Source: JB111 sp049856295 (GTDB lineage Bacteria; Actinomycetota; Actinomycetes; Actinomycetales; Actinomycetaceae). From it: a stretch of DNA of 64,000 nt. The position numbers and the translations under genes are program-made. Positions 18,072 to 26,882 of this stretch are shown here, one piece after another (position 1 is the stretch's first letter; each line of letters opens with the position of its first letter). Under the pieces are notes generated by a model that saw only the letters and a program-made list of their open reading frames with translations, was not told the DNA's origin and did not search any database. The stretch is taken from positions 62,001 through 126,000 of the forward strand of contig NZ_JBNDMZ010000013.1 of NCBI RefSeq assembly GCF_049856295.1. The letters are read 5' to 3'.

Positions 18072-19118
18072 ATGTCGGAGGAGACGATGGCCGCGGCGGT
18101 GCTGCGTCGGCACGGTGGTCCGGAGGCGGTCGAGCCGGCGCGGGTGCCGGTGCCCGTAGCCGGGGCCGGCGAGGTGCTCGTGCGCGTCGGCGCGGCGGCG
18201 CTCAACAACACCGACCTGTGGACGCGGGAGGGCGCGTACGGGAGGCCGGGCGACCCGGACGCCCGATCGGGCTGGCGCGGGCCGATCGGCTTCCCGCGCA
18301 TCCAGGGGGCGGACGTGGTCGGGACCGTGGTCGGGCGTGGTCCCGGCGTCGACCCCGCGCTGGAGGGCCGGCGCGTCCTCGTGGACCCGGCGATCTACGA
18401 CGGGGGCGGCGACGACGCGCATCCGGTGGGCCTGCTCGGGAGCGAGTGCGACGGCGGGTTCGCCGAGTACGTCGCGGTCCCGGCCGTGCGCGCGCATCCG
18501 GTCGACGACTCGCCGCTGACGGACCCGGAGCTCGCCGCCCTGCCCACCGCCTACGGGACGGCCCTCGGCATGCTCGAGCGCGGCGGTGTGACGGACGGCG
18601 AGACCGTGGTGGTCACCGGCGCGTCCGGCGGCGTGGGGCTCGCCCTCGTCCAGCTCGCCGCGGCGCGCGGGGCGGACGTCGTGGCCGTGAGCAGCGGCAA
18701 CGAGGACGTCCTGCGGCAGGCGGGCGCGCGGGCCGTGGTGGACCGGCGCGCCGGGACCTGCCCGGGCGCCGACGCGGTCGCGCCCGGTGGTGCGGACGCC
18801 GTCCTCGACGTCGTCGCCGGGACGGGCGTGGCCGACGGGATCGAGAGGCTGCGCGACGGCGGGCGGTGGATCGTCGCCGGCGCCCTCGCCGGCCACGAGC
18901 TCGCGGTCGACGTCCGCCGCCTCTACCTGCACAACCGCAGCATCGTCGGCTCGAGCATGCACACCCCGGCGCACTTCCGCGCCCTCGTGGCGATCGCGCG
19001 GGCCGGGAGCGTGCGGCCCGTGATCGCCGCGACGTACCCGCTGGCGGACATCCGCGAGGCGCAGGACGAGCTCGCGTCGCGCCGCCACGTCGGCAAGCTG
19101 GTGGTCGACTCGATCTGA
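18072..19118 (+). CDS. medium-chain alcohol dehydrogenase / quinone oxidoreductase
   Basis: 348 residues of the MDR superfamily. The start at 18072 has a strong GGAGGAG ribosome site. The N-terminal GroES-like domain contains ALNNTDLWTREG and GFPRIQGADVVGTV, and the Rossmann domain contains GASGGVGLALVQLAAARGAD for NAD(P)H. CDGGFAEYVAVPA resembles the zinc-ADH type. It should reduce or oxidise a small carbonyl compound or quinone; the substrate is unknown. The divergent TetR gene and the operators upstream suggest induction by a small electrophile or antibiotic-like ligand. Confidence 0.88.
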   Translation: MSEETMAAAVLRRHGGPEAVEPARVPVPVAGAGEVLVRVGAAALNNTDLWTREGAYGRPGDPDARSGWRGPIGFPRIQGADVVGTVVGRGPGVDPALEGRRVLVDPAIYDGGGDDAHPVGLLGSECDGGFAEYVAVPAVRAHPVDDSPLTDPELAALPTAYGTALGMLERGGVTDGETVVVTGASGGVGLALVQLAAARGADVVAVSSGNEDVLRQAGARAVVDRRAGTCPGADAVAPGGADAVLDVVAGTGVADGIERLRDGGRWIVAGALAGHELAVDVRRLYLHNRSIVGSSMHTPAHFRALVAIARAGSVRPVIAATYPLADIREAQDELASRRHVGKLVVDSI

Positions 19119-19286
19119 CCGCTCCTGTCCGGCGGAACGACGCGGGCGCTATGTTGAGTGCGGCTCGTGATCCTCGCTCGCCGGTGCCCCGGTCGGGCGG
19201 GTGAACGTGGCGGCGGCCAGGGTCGCGGGTCGACCGGTCCGGCGCGTCGGCGCGGCGCGTCCGCGGGAACGAAGGGCGAGGAAGCC

Positions 19287-19880
19287 ATGAGCGCGACCTA
19301 CACGATCGACCTCTTCACCACCCTCGACGGCTACGGCTCCTACGGGCCCGGAGGCGACTGGGGCGGCTACTGGGGCAAGCAGGGCCCCGAGCTCCTCGAG
19401 CATCGTCGAGCGTCGTTCGACCGCGACCAGCGCATGGTGTTCGGTGCCACGACCTTCACGGAGTTCGTCGACATGCTCACGGACCCTCCACCGGGGTCCG
19501 AGGCCCTCGACCCTTGGGTGACCCGCATGCGGGACACCCCGGCGACGGTCGTCTCCGCCACCCTGGCGGGCCCCGTCAACTGGCCGGACGCGACGATCGT
19601 CGCCGGGGACGGCGTCGAGGTCGTCTCCCGCCTCAAGGAGTCGTCCGACGTCCCGCTCCGCTCGCACGGCAGCCTGACGCTCAACCGGTCCCTGCTTGCG
19701 GCGGGCCTCGTCGACCGTCTGCAGGTGACGCTCTTCCCGGTCGTCTCGGGCGTGACGGGGACGAGCCCGATCCTCGCCGGCGCACCGGACCTCGACCTCG
19801 AGCTGCTCGAGAGCACGACGCTCGACGGCCGCACCACGGTGCTCGTCTACCGCCCCATCCTGCATCCGGCGAACCGCTAG
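19287..19880 (+). CDS. dihydrofolate reductase/RibD C-terminal domain family protein
   Basis: 197 residues from the ATG at 19287 (GAGGA just upstream). The protein opens with YTIDLFTTLDGYGS, followed by GPELLEH, a MVFGATTFTEF segment, SATLAGPVNWPDATIV, a Gly/Ser-turn in SHGSLTLNRSLLAAGLVDRL and a closing LVYRPI strand. These are features of the RibD_C/DHFR fold, which binds NADPH. In this stand-alone family the substrate is usually unknown; it is not the folate enzyme itself. It stands alone between the dehydrogenase and the copper ATPase. Confidence 0.85.
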   Translation: MSATYTIDLFTTLDGYGSYGPGGDWGGYWGKQGPELLEHRRASFDRDQRMVFGATTFTEFVDMLTDPPPGSEALDPWVTRMRDTPATVVSATLAGPVNWPDATIVAGDGVEVVSRLKESSDVPLRSHGSLTLNRSLLAAGLVDRLQVTLFPVVSGVTGTSPILAGAPDLDLELLESTTLDGRTTVLVYRPILHPANR

Positions 19881-19939
19881 CCCGGGCCTCCCGGCGGGCC
19901 GGGGTCGGGACCGTAGAGTGCGCCCACCCGCTCGTGCTT

Positions 19940-19958
19940 TATACCCTCGGGGGGTATA
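19940..19958. promoter_or_regulatory. CsoR-like copper operator in the copB promoter
   Basis: TATACCCTCGGGGGGTATA has 7-base arms TATACCC/GGGTATA around a 5-base centre, which is the CsoR/RcnR-family operator style. It ends 10 bases before the ATG of the copper ATPase and overlaps the likely -10 region. No csoR gene lies nearby in the window. Confidence 0.75.
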
Positions 19959-19968
19959 TGGTGGCTGC

Positions 19969-22092
19969 ATGTCGGTCGAGCAGGAGCACAGCAGCGGTGG
20001 AGGCCACGGGCACGCGCACGCCGGGCATGACGCGCACGCGGGTCACGGTGACCATGAAGGCCACGGGGGTCACGGCGAGCACGTCGGGCACGGCGGGCAC
20101 GCGGGTCACGGTGACCACGTGGCCCAGTTCCGGCGCCTGTTCTGGATCATGCTCGTGCTCGCGATCCCGACGACCGTCCTGGACCCGATGTTCGCGGACC
20201 TCGTCGGCTACTCGCTCCCGGACGCGACCTGGCTGACCTGGGTCGCCCCCGTGCTCGGCACGGTCATGTACGTGTGGGGAGGCCGCCCCTTCCTCACCGG
20301 CGGTGTCGACGAGCTGAGGTCGCGCACGCCCGGCATGATGCTGCTCATCGCCATGGCGATCACGGTCGCCCTCCTCGCCTCGTGGGGTGCGCACCTCGGA
20401 CTGCTGCGGGGCGAGCTGACGTTCTGGTGGGAGCTCGCCCTCCTCGTCGTCATCATGCTGCTCGGCCACTGGGTGGAGATGGCCTCGCTCGCGAGCACCT
20501 CCTCCGCCCTCGACTCCCTCGCCGCCCTCCTGCCCGACGAGGCCGAGCGGGTCGAGGGTGACGACGTCGTGCGCGTGTCGCCGGCCGACCTCGTCGTCGG
20601 GGACGTCGTCGTCGTGCGCCCCGGGGCCACCGTGCCCGCCGACGGTCGCATCGTCGACGGCGCCGCCAGCATGGACGAGTCGCTCGTCACGGGCGAGTCG
20701 GCCGCCGTCCTGCGAGAGACCGGCGACCAGGTGGTCGCGGGCACCGTCGCCACCGACTCCGGGCTGCGCGTCGAGGTCACGGCGACCGGCGACGAGACGA
20801 CGCTCGCCGGTATCCGTTCGCTCGTCGAGCAGGCGCAGAACTCGACCTCGCGGGCCCAGCGCCTGGCCGACCGCGCCGCGGGATGGCTGTTCTGGTTCGC
20901 CCTCGGGGCCGCGGCGCTCACCGCGATCACGTGGTTCGCGCTCGGCAGGCCGGACGCCGCCGTCGTCCGGGTCATCACCGTCCTCGTCATCGCCTGCCCC
21001 CACGCGCTCGGCCTCGCCATCCCGCTCGTCGTCTCGATCGCCACCGAGCGCGCTGCGCGTGGCGGTGTGCTCGTCACCGACCGGCTCGCGCTCGAGCTGA
21101 TGCGCACGGTCGACGTCGTCCTGTTCGACAAGACGGGCACGCTCACGCGCGGCGAGCCCGCCGTCACCGCGGTCGATCCCGCCGCCGGCCGCTCCGAGGA
21201 GGACGTCCTGCGCCTGGCCGCGGCCGCCGAGGCGGACAGCGAGCACCCGCTGGCACGCGCCATCGTCGGAGCCGCCGCCGAGCGGAGCCTCGACGTCCCG
21301 GCGGCCACCGGGTTCACCGCCTCGCCGGCGGTCGGCGTCAGCGCCGACGTCGACGGCGCACGCGTGTCCGTGGGCGGACCGCACCTGCTCACCGAGCGCG
21401 GCGCCGAGCCGATGCCGGTGGCGGAGCACTGGGGCGCCGACGGCTCGACGGTGCTCCACGTCCTGATCGGCGACGAGGTCGTCGGCGCGCTGCGCCTCGC
21501 GGACGACGTCCGACCCGAGTCCCGCGAGGCCGTCGACGCCCTGCACTCGCTGGGCGTCGAGGTCGCCATGGTCACCGGGGACGCACGGCCCGTCGCCGAG
21601 GCGGTCGCCGCCGAGCTGGGGATCGACCGGGTCTTCGCCGGTGTGCGGCCGGAGGACAAGGAGGCGAAGGTCGCCTCGCTGCAGGGCGAGGGCCGCACGG
21701 TGGCGATGGTCGGCGACGGCGTCAACGACGCCCCCGCGCTCGCGCGGGCCGACGTCGGCATCGCCATCGGTGCCGGGACGGACGTGGCGATCGGCTCGGC
21801 CGGGGTGGTCCTCGCGAGCTCCGACCCGCGCTCGGTGCTCTCCGTCATCGAGCTGTCCCGGGCGAGCTACCGCAAGATGCGGCAGAACCTGTGGTGGGCC
21901 GCGGGCTACAACCTCCTCGCGGTGCCGCTGGCGGCCGGCATCCTCGCGCCGATCGGGTTCGTGCTGCCGATGTCGGTCGGGGCGATCCTCATGTCGCTCT
22001 CGACGATCGTCGTGGCGCTCAACGCGCAGACGCTCCGCCGCCTCGACCTGTCGCCCGAGGCGAGCGCGCGCATCGTGCTCGAGCGCGCGTGA
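19969..22092 (+). CDS. copB: CopB-type copper/silver-translocating P1B ATPase
   Basis: 707 residues. The N terminus (about 1-60) is His/Gly-rich, with many HGH and HAGH units, in place of the CXXC metal domain of CopA. Eight membrane helices are expected. The ion site in helix 6 reads CPH (Cys343-Pro-His345), which marks the P1B-3 (CopB) group, thought to export Cu(II) or Ag(I). TGES (about 240), phosphorylation site DKTGTLT (Asp387), SEHPLA and GDGVNDAPAL (about 583) are intact. It pumps metal out of the cytoplasm using ATP. The operator upstream indicates derepression by copper. No ribosome site is obvious; the transcript may be nearly leaderless. Confidence 0.93.
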   Translation: MSVEQEHSSGGGHGHAHAGHDAHAGHGDHEGHGGHGEHVGHGGHAGHGDHVAQFRRLFWIMLVLAIPTTVLDPMFADLVGYSLPDATWLTWVAPVLGTVMYVWGGRPFLTGGVDELRSRTPGMMLLIAMAITVALLASWGAHLGLLRGELTFWWELALLVVIMLLGHWVEMASLASTSSALDSLAALLPDEAERVEGDDVVRVSPADLVVGDVVVVRPGATVPADGRIVDGAASMDESLVTGESAAVLRETGDQVVAGTVATDSGLRVEVTATGDETTLAGIRSLVEQAQNSTSRAQRLADRAAGWLFWFALGAAALTAITWFALGRPDAAVVRVITVLVIACPHALGLAIPLVVSIATERAARGGVLVTDRLALELMRTVDVVLFDKTGTLTRGEPAVTAVDPAAGRSEEDVLRLAAAAEADSEHPLARAIVGAAAERSLDVPAATGFTASPAVGVSADVDGARVSVGGPHLLTERGAEPMPVAEHWGADGSTVLHVLIGDEVVGALRLADDVRPESREAVDALHSLGVEVAMVTGDARPVAEAVAAELGIDRVFAGVRPEDKEAKVASLQGEGRTVAMVGDGVNDAPALARADVGIAIGAGTDVAIGSAGVVLASSDPRSVLSVIELSRASYRKMRQNLWWAAGYNLLAVPLAAGILAPIGFVLPMSVGAILMSLSTIVVALNAQTLRRLDLSPEASARIVLERA
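20034..20117 (+). repeat. in-frame direct repeat coding the CopB histidine-rich region
   Basis: A 21-base segment at 20034-20054 recurs exactly at 20097-20117, 63 bases away (21 codons). It encodes HAGHGDH twice, so the metal-binding N terminus has grown by duplication and could change length by slippage or recombination. Confidence 0.85.
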
Positions 22093-22174
22093 GGTCCGGG
22101 CCCCGGATGTGTCGGATGCGTGGACGAGGGGGACGGACGGTGCGGTGGGTGTCGGCCCTCCCCGGCCGAGTGGC

Positions 22175-22780
22175 TCAGCCGTCGACGATCGTCACGAGGC
22201 CGTCGAGCCCGCGGTCCGGGTGGTAGGACCACTGGATCTGCAGGCCGTTCCATTCCGCGGTCTGGCGGCCGTCGAGCGAGGTCGTCTGCCCGATGTGGGT
22301 ATCGATGCTCGCGGGAATGTCGAGCGCGTCGAGCACGCACCTGATCGATGCGTAGTCGGCGCCGAAGACGTCCTCGCCGCCACGGTTGTCGAACGTGATC
22401 GTCCGGCCGTCGTCGACGGCTGCGAGGCCCTCGGTCTCGGCCGCCGCGCATTCGGTGGCGGCCGCGCTCATGGCGATCTCGGCGGCCGACGGCCCCGCCG
22501 GCGCGTCCGTCGACCCGGCCTCCGCGGAACTTGTACCGCTCAGGGCGACGACCGCGAGGGTGGCACCCACTCCGAGAGCAAGGCCACCGGCACCCGTGAG
22601 GACCGCGGTCCAGGTCGGGACACGCCCGCCCCGGGTCCGCAGCTGGGGTGCGGACGTGTCATGGGGGCTCCAGGGCAGGGGGCGGTCCGGTTCCCGTAGC
22701 GGGTGTCGGTGGGGTGTGGTGGCGCGGAAGCTGGGGGACGCCGCGCCGCCGGGTCCGACCCTCGCACCCACCACCGACAT
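22175..22780 (-). CDS. hypothetical membrane-anchored protein
   Basis: 201 residues from an ATG with GGGAG nine bases upstream. A basic, Pro-rich cytoplasmic segment of about 50 residues is followed by one membrane helix (AVLTGAGGLALGVGATLAVV) and an extracellular domain of about 120 residues with two cysteines (ATECAAAE, SIRCVLDAL). I do not recognise the domain. It is on the opposite strand from copB and ends 82 bases from it, so they converge. It starts 59 bases after the stop of the next gene upstream on the same strand, so the two could share a transcript. Confidence 0.65.
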   Translation of the reverse strand: MSVVGARVGPGGAASPSFRATTPHRHPLREPDRPLPWSPHDTSAPQLRTRGGRVPTWTAVLTGAGGLALGVGATLAVVALSGTSSAEAGSTDAPAGPSAAEIAMSAAATECAAAETEGLAAVDDGRTITFDNRGGEDVFGADYASIRCVLDALDIPASIDTHIGQTTSLDGRQTAEWNGLQIQWSYHPDRGLDGLVTIVDG

Positions 22781-22839
22781 CGAACCGCTCCCGGCCGATC
22801 GTCACGACCTCGACGTGCACCTGCGGGGAGCGTGAGCCG

Positions 22840-23502
22840 CTAGCTCTCGCCGTCGAAGAGCCCGCCGTCGAGAAGCCAGTGGTGGCGCAGTCGGAGCGCA
22901 CGCTCGGTGCTGGCCAGGAGTGAGGCCACCACGAGCGAGAAGTTGAACCAGGCGGGCAGCTGGAACGGGGACGTGAAGGTGCCCAACCGCTCGGCCACCG
23001 GCGGGATCTGCGAGATCTCCTGGACCAGCTGGGGCACCCCGAGCACGAGCGCGACCGCGAGGATCGTCCACGAGACGGCCCCGATGAGGCGGCTCGCTCC
23101 CGGGTGGTTGTGCTCGAGCCGCGCGCGGCGCCCCTCGGCCGAGCGCGGGTCCGGGGAGAGCTGGTACTCCGTCCCGTCGTGGGCGACGAAGTGGCAGCGC
23201 CGGAGCCCGTACCCGCTCGTCGCGACCTCGATGGTCCCGCCGGGCACCGGGAACAGCGCCGGGGGCTTCGACCGCGCGTGCTGCTTCCCCGCTCGGTAGA
23301 GCACGGCCCAGACCTCGCCGTTGGAGTCACCGCCGTGGCGCACGTCGACGGACCAGATGGGTGCCTCGCCGGCGGCGTCCGGGATGCGCGCGTGGAACAG
23401 CGAGCGGAAGAACAGCTGCCACCAGCGGAAGCGCTTGAGCTCGCTGCCGTCGCCGGCCTTGATGCGGCGGGCCGCGCGTCGTCGCTTCCGGTCCGAGGCC
23501 AC
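22840..23502 (-). CDS. hypothetical membrane protein with basic N terminus
   Basis: 220 residues from a GTG at 23502, preferred because GGTGGA lies four bases upstream; a GTG at 23511 is also possible. The protein starts with a very basic stretch (SDRKRRRAARRIKAG), then a soluble region with IWSVDVRHGGDSNGEVW and GGTIEVATSGYGLRRC, and ends with two membrane segments (about 150-170 and 190-210) and a short tail ending DGGLFDGES. I do not recognise the family. It faces the hairpin that closes the aldo/keto reductase transcript. Confidence 0.6.
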   Translation of the reverse strand: MASDRKRRRAARRIKAGDGSELKRFRWWQLFFRSLFHARIPDAAGEAPIWSVDVRHGGDSNGEVWAVLYRAGKQHARSKPPALFPVPGGTIEVATSGYGLRRCHFVAHDGTEYQLSPDPRSAEGRRARLEHNHPGASRLIGAVSWTILAVALVLGVPQLVQEISQIPPVAERLGTFTSPFQLPAWFNFSLVVASLLASTERALRLRHHWLLDGGLFDGES

Positions 23503-23571
23503 GGCTTCCACCGTACGGGGTGCGGGTCCGGGACCGCAGATCGCTCCGACCGGCGGCCGTCGGAGACGGCG

Positions 23572-23606
23572 ACGGCCCGGACGAGCGGGGGCTCGTCCGG
23601 GGCCGT
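23572..23606 (-). terminator. hairpin after the aldo/keto reductase gene
   Basis: The arms ACGGCCCGGACGAGC and GCTCGTCCGGGGCCGT pair over 15 base pairs with one bulged base and a short G-rich loop. It follows the reductase stop at 23681 on the minus strand and precedes the next minus-strand gene. Confidence 0.55.
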
Positions 23607-23680
23607 GCGGCCGGTCGTCGTGCGGAGGCACTGCCCGGCGGTGGGTGAGGCCGACGCGTGGGCCAGACCCATGGGGTGGG

Positions 23681-24628
23681 TCAGGCCGCCTGGGCGAAGG
23701 GCTGCGACGCGGCGTCGAGCCGGGCGATCTCGTCCTCGGTCAGGGTGAGCGACGGCGCTGCCATGAGGGCCGGCAGCTGCTCGACCTTGCTGGCCGAGGC
23801 GATCGGGGCGGTGACGCCCTTGGCGAGCAGCCAGGCGAGCGCCACGGTCGCGGGCTCGGCGCCGTGCGTCTCGGCGATCTCCACGAGCGCGTCCACGACG
23901 CCGAAGGTCGAATCGCCCAGGTACCCGGAGGCGAAGTCCTTGCGGGCGGCGCCCTCGAGGTCCTCGGCCGTGCGGTACTTGCCCGTCAGCAGGCCCGAGG
24001 CGAGCGAGAAGTACGACAGGACGGCGACGTCGAACTCCTGCGCGATCGCGCCGTAGCCGTTCTCGACGTCGGCGCGGTGGAGGAGGCTGTACTGCGGCTG
24101 GATGGCGACCGGCACGGTCAGCCCCTCGCGCGTCGCCGTCTCGAAGAACTCGCGCATGCGCTCGGGGGAGTGGTTCGACAGCGCGATGTGCCGGACCTTG
24201 CCGGACTCCACGAGCTCGTGCGCGGTGCGGACCTGGTCGGCGATCGCGACCTTCTCGTCGTCGTAGTGGAAGTAGTAGAGGTCGACGTAGTCGGTCTGCA
24301 GGCGGCGCAGCGAGTCGTCCAGGGCAGCCATGACGTTCTCGCGGCTCAAGCCCGGGCGGGTCGGCAGGCCGCCGACCTTCGTGGCGACCACGACGTCGGC
24401 GCGGTTGCCGCGCGCGGCCATCCAGTCACCGATGACCTGCTCGGACACGCCGCCCGTGCCGTCGACCCACACGGAGTACAGGTCCGCGGTGTCGAGGAGG
24501 TTGCCGCCGGCGGCGACGAACGCGTCGAGCACGGCGAAGGAGGCCTCGCGGTCCGAGGTCCAGCCGAACGTGTTGGTGCCGAGCGTGAGCGGGAAGATGT
24601 CGAGGTCGGTCCGGGGCAGGACAGGCAT
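23681..24628 (-). CDS. aldo/keto reductase
   Basis: 315 residues of the AKR superfamily, a TIM barrel using NADPH to reduce carbonyls. The opening TLGTNTFGWTSDREASFAVL is typical of the YajO/Tas-like group. Catalytic residues are visible: Asp and Tyr in LLDTADLYSVW, Lys in VVATKVGGLP and His in LYYFHYDDE. LVESGKVRHIALSNHSPER and ASKVEQL match conserved barrel segments. The ATG at 24628 has GAAAGGTG upstream. The substrate is unknown. It is monocistronic, ending in a hairpin. Confidence 0.92.
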   Translation of the reverse strand: MPVLPRTDLDIFPLTLGTNTFGWTSDREASFAVLDAFVAAGGNLLDTADLYSVWVDGTGGVSEQVIGDWMAARGNRADVVVATKVGGLPTRPGLSRENVMAALDDSLRRLQTDYVDLYYFHYDDEKVAIADQVRTAHELVESGKVRHIALSNHSPERMREFFETATREGLTVPVAIQPQYSLLHRADVENGYGAIAQEFDVAVLSYFSLASGLLTGKYRTAEDLEGAARKDFASGYLGDSTFGVVDALVEIAETHGAEPATVALAWLLAKGVTAPIASASKVEQLPALMAAPSLTLTEDEIARLDAASQPFAQAA

Positions 24629-24716
24629 GTGTCACCTTTCATCGGGTGCGGTTGCGGTGCTCTGGGCACCGGGAGCAACAACGACGACCTGGGGGCACGC
24701 ATTCCTGCGGGGTTGC

Positions 24717-25109
24717 TCAGCCCGCGAGGATGAGCCCGACGCCCGCCCCGATCACGCCGACCACCACTGAGATCCCACCGGCGGCGATGCACCAGCGCAT
24801 TGCGTTCGGGCGCTGCGGGTCCCGGCCGATGACGGACAGGAAGAACCCGAGCGGCATGAGGATCGCGCCGAGCAGCACCCCGCCGGACATCGCCTCCGCC
24901 CACGCGGGGACCTCGGCGCCCCGCAGGTAGAGCCCGACGACGAGGCCGAGGATGACGAGCACGCCGGCGTGCGCGTGGCCGGCCCGGAAGTAGGTGCGCT
25001 GGAGCTCGTTGGCCGGCACGTCGCCACCGACGACGCGGAGCAGGAAGCTCCCGCCGAACGCGATGGCGACCACGGTCAGCAGGACGATCCCGGCGTTGAG
25101 GTCGGTCAT
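24717..25109 (-). CDS. four-helix membrane protein of unknown function
   Basis: 130 residues, almost entirely four hydrophobic segments (about 5-25, 45-62, 75-92, 108-128). The second helix begins FRAGHAHAGVLVIL, with two histidines at the membrane face. The ATG overlaps the stop of the alpha/beta hydrolase gene (ATGA), so it belongs to the TetR-hydrolase operon. I cannot name the family; the paired histidines could bind a metal or heme, but nothing else in the sequence supports this. Confidence 0.75.
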   Translation of the reverse strand: MTDLNAGIVLLTVVAIAFGGSFLLRVVGGDVPANELQRTYFRAGHAHAGVLVILGLVVGLYLRGAEVPAWAEAMSGGVLLGAILMPLGFFLSVIGRDPQRPNAMRWCIAAGGISVVVGVIGAGVGLILAG

Positions 25110-26257
25110 GATCGGGCCCTTCGGAGGGGGAGCGGGAGTGCGTGGTGGCCGAGCGCGCGCCGCACGACGAGCGTCGTGACGAGCGCCGAGACGGCGAGGT
25201 GGAGGAGCGGGTGCATGAACCAGCGGGCGTCGGGGAGCTCCGCGACGCCGAGCAGCCGGGACGGGGCGGCGCCGTGGAGGAGGGCCTCCGGCGCGTCCGC
25301 GCCGCCGTCGTCGGGCGTGGGCGCTCCTGCCGCGAGCCAGGCGGCCGCGAGGTCGAGCGCCTCCGGCGGCAGCTCGTGCCCGACGCCGGGCAGAGAGACC
25401 GCAACAAGGTGTCCGTCGAGAGCCGCGCGCGAGCGTCGGACCGCCTCGGTGACGGGCACGATCCCGTCCTCGGCACCCCACAGGCCGAGCACCGGGACGT
25501 CGAGCGCGGCGAGGTCGGGCACCGGGACGGTGTCCGTGTAGTCGAACCGGTCGCGACCGGAGGCGAGGGCCGTCGCCGGGATGCGCCGGACCCAGTCGGG
25601 CGCGCCGTCGATGCGCGCGTCGGCGATCCAGGAGACCTGCTCGAGCGGGGTGACGGTGGGGGCGACGGCGAGGATCAGCAGATCGACGTCGGTCAGCCGC
25701 GCGGCGGCCGGCGCCAGCCACCCGCCCTCCGAGACGGACAGGATGCCCACGTGCCCGGCGCCCGTCCGCTCGCGGAGATGATCGACGGCGGCGGCCAGGT
25801 CCGCGGTCAGGGCCGGGTAGTCGCGGGTCAGGGGGGAGGGGCCGGTGTCCCGCTTGTCGTAGGTGAGGGCGGCGATGCCGAGGGCGGCCAGGTGCTCGGC
25901 GACCTCCCGCATCCGGTCCCGGTCGGCGGCCCCGGCGCCCGGCTGGAGGACGAGGGCGACGTCCGCGCCGTCGTCGGGCAGGGCGAGCCAGGCGTCGGCC
26001 CCCGTGGGGGCGACGACGTCGGAGGTGACCGTGAAGCCGCCGGTCGGCGGTGTCGTCAGGCCGAGATCCGCGACCGGCACCGTGTCCGGTGGGTCGAGCA
26101 CGGGCGCCCGGCTCCATCCCGGTGCCGCGAGCGAGGACGCGAGCAGGAGGAGCGCGGCGGTCCCGGTGAACGCGAGGACGCCGAGCCCGGCCGCGCGGAC
26201 CGTGCGCAGGCCGGTGCGCTGGTGCGCGCGGCGCTCGCGGGGCGGGGCGGTGGTCAC
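25106..26257 (-). CDS. membrane-anchored alpha/beta hydrolase
   Basis: 383 residues from a GTG that overlaps the TetR stop (GTGA). One N-terminal membrane helix (LGVLAFTGTAALLLLASSLA) is followed by an exported alpha/beta hydrolase domain. LVLQPGAG, TYDKRDTGPS, the nucleophile elbow ILSVSEGGW (Ser in SxSEGG), LGLWGAEDGIVP (Asp) and GVGHELPP (His) give a full catalytic triad. A second hydrophobic segment lies near the C terminus. Substrate unknown, perhaps an ester or lipid. Coupled upstream to TetR and downstream to the four-helix protein. Confidence 0.85.
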   Translation of the reverse strand: MTTAPPRERRAHQRTGLRTVRAAGLGVLAFTGTAALLLLASSLAAPGWSRAPVLDPPDTVPVADLGLTTPPTGGFTVTSDVVAPTGADAWLALPDDGADVALVLQPGAGAADRDRMREVAEHLAALGIAALTYDKRDTGPSPLTRDYPALTADLAAAVDHLRERTGAGHVGILSVSEGGWLAPAAARLTDVDLLILAVAPTVTPLEQVSWIADARIDGAPDWVRRIPATALASGRDRFDYTDTVPVPDLAALDVPVLGLWGAEDGIVPVTEAVRRSRAALDGHLVAVSLPGVGHELPPEALDLAAAWLAAGAPTPDDGGADAPEALLHGAAPSRLLGVAELPDARWFMHPLLHLAVSALVTTLVVRRALGHHALPLPLRRARS

Positions 26258-26844
26258 GTCGGCGACCCGAAGAGCATGCCCGCGGCGCGCCGGGCGAGGT
26301 CGGTGACGTCCGGGTCGGGGAGCCGGCCGGAGGTGAGGTCCGCGCGTTCGAGGTTGCCGGTGAGGGCGAGCGTGGTGAGTCCGTGGACGAGCGACCACCC
26401 CGCGACGACGGCGGCGTGCGCGTCCTCGATGCGGCCGTTCGCGCTCATCGCCTCGACCCCGCCGCGCAGCTCGTCGAAGGCGCGCTCGCTCGCGCGGGTC
26501 AGCTCCGGGTCGTCGAGCAGGAGGTCCGGCGTGAACATCACGGCGAAGTGCGCCGGGTGGGTCGTGCCGTACTCGACGTAGGCGACGCCGACGTCGAGGA
26601 AGGCGCCGCCGGACTCGCGGGTGGCGACGAGCGCGTCGGCCAGGCCGTCGAAGCCCTCGGTGGCGATCGCGGTGAGCAGGCCGTCCCGCGAGCCGAAGTG
26701 GTGGCGCGGGGCGGTGTGCGAGACGCCGATCGCGGCGGCGATCGCGCGCAGGGAGAGGCTCTCGGGCCCGGTGGCGGAGACGACGCGCAGCGCCTCGTCG
26801 AGGACGGCGCGGCGCAGGTCGCCGTGGTGGTAGCTCGCGTGCAT
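26254..26844 (-). CDS. TetR family regulator heading the hydrolase operon
   Basis: 196 residues. The helix-turn-helix is SYHHGDLRRAVLDEALRVV, ESLSLRAIAAAIGVSHTAPR and HHFGSRDGLLTAIATEG. The HHGDLR opening is typical of the TetR group with a WHG-type C-terminal domain. A palindrome 10 bases upstream of the ATG (26854-26866) fits autorepression of the three-gene operon. Translation of the hydrolase is coupled to this gene by a GTGA overlap. Confidence 0.9.
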   Translation of the reverse strand: MHASYHHGDLRRAVLDEALRVVSATGPESLSLRAIAAAIGVSHTAPRHHFGSRDGLLTAIATEGFDGLADALVATRESGGAFLDVGVAYVEYGTTHPAHFAVMFTPDLLLDDPELTRASERAFDELRGGVEAMSANGRIEDAHAAVVAGWSLVHGLTTLALTGNLERADLTSGRLPDPDVTDLARRAAGMLFGSPT

Positions 26845-26853
26845 GCCGGAAAG

Positions 26854-26866
26854 TTACCACCGGTAA
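26854..26866. promoter_or_regulatory. TetR operator palindrome
   Basis: TTACCACCGGTAA has 5-base arms TTACC/GGTAA and lies directly before the TetR start at 26844. A degenerate copy (TTGCCGGCGTAA) follows at about 26868-26879, suggesting two adjacent operator turns. Confidence 0.6.
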
Positions 26867-26882
26867 GTTGCCGGCGTAAAGA

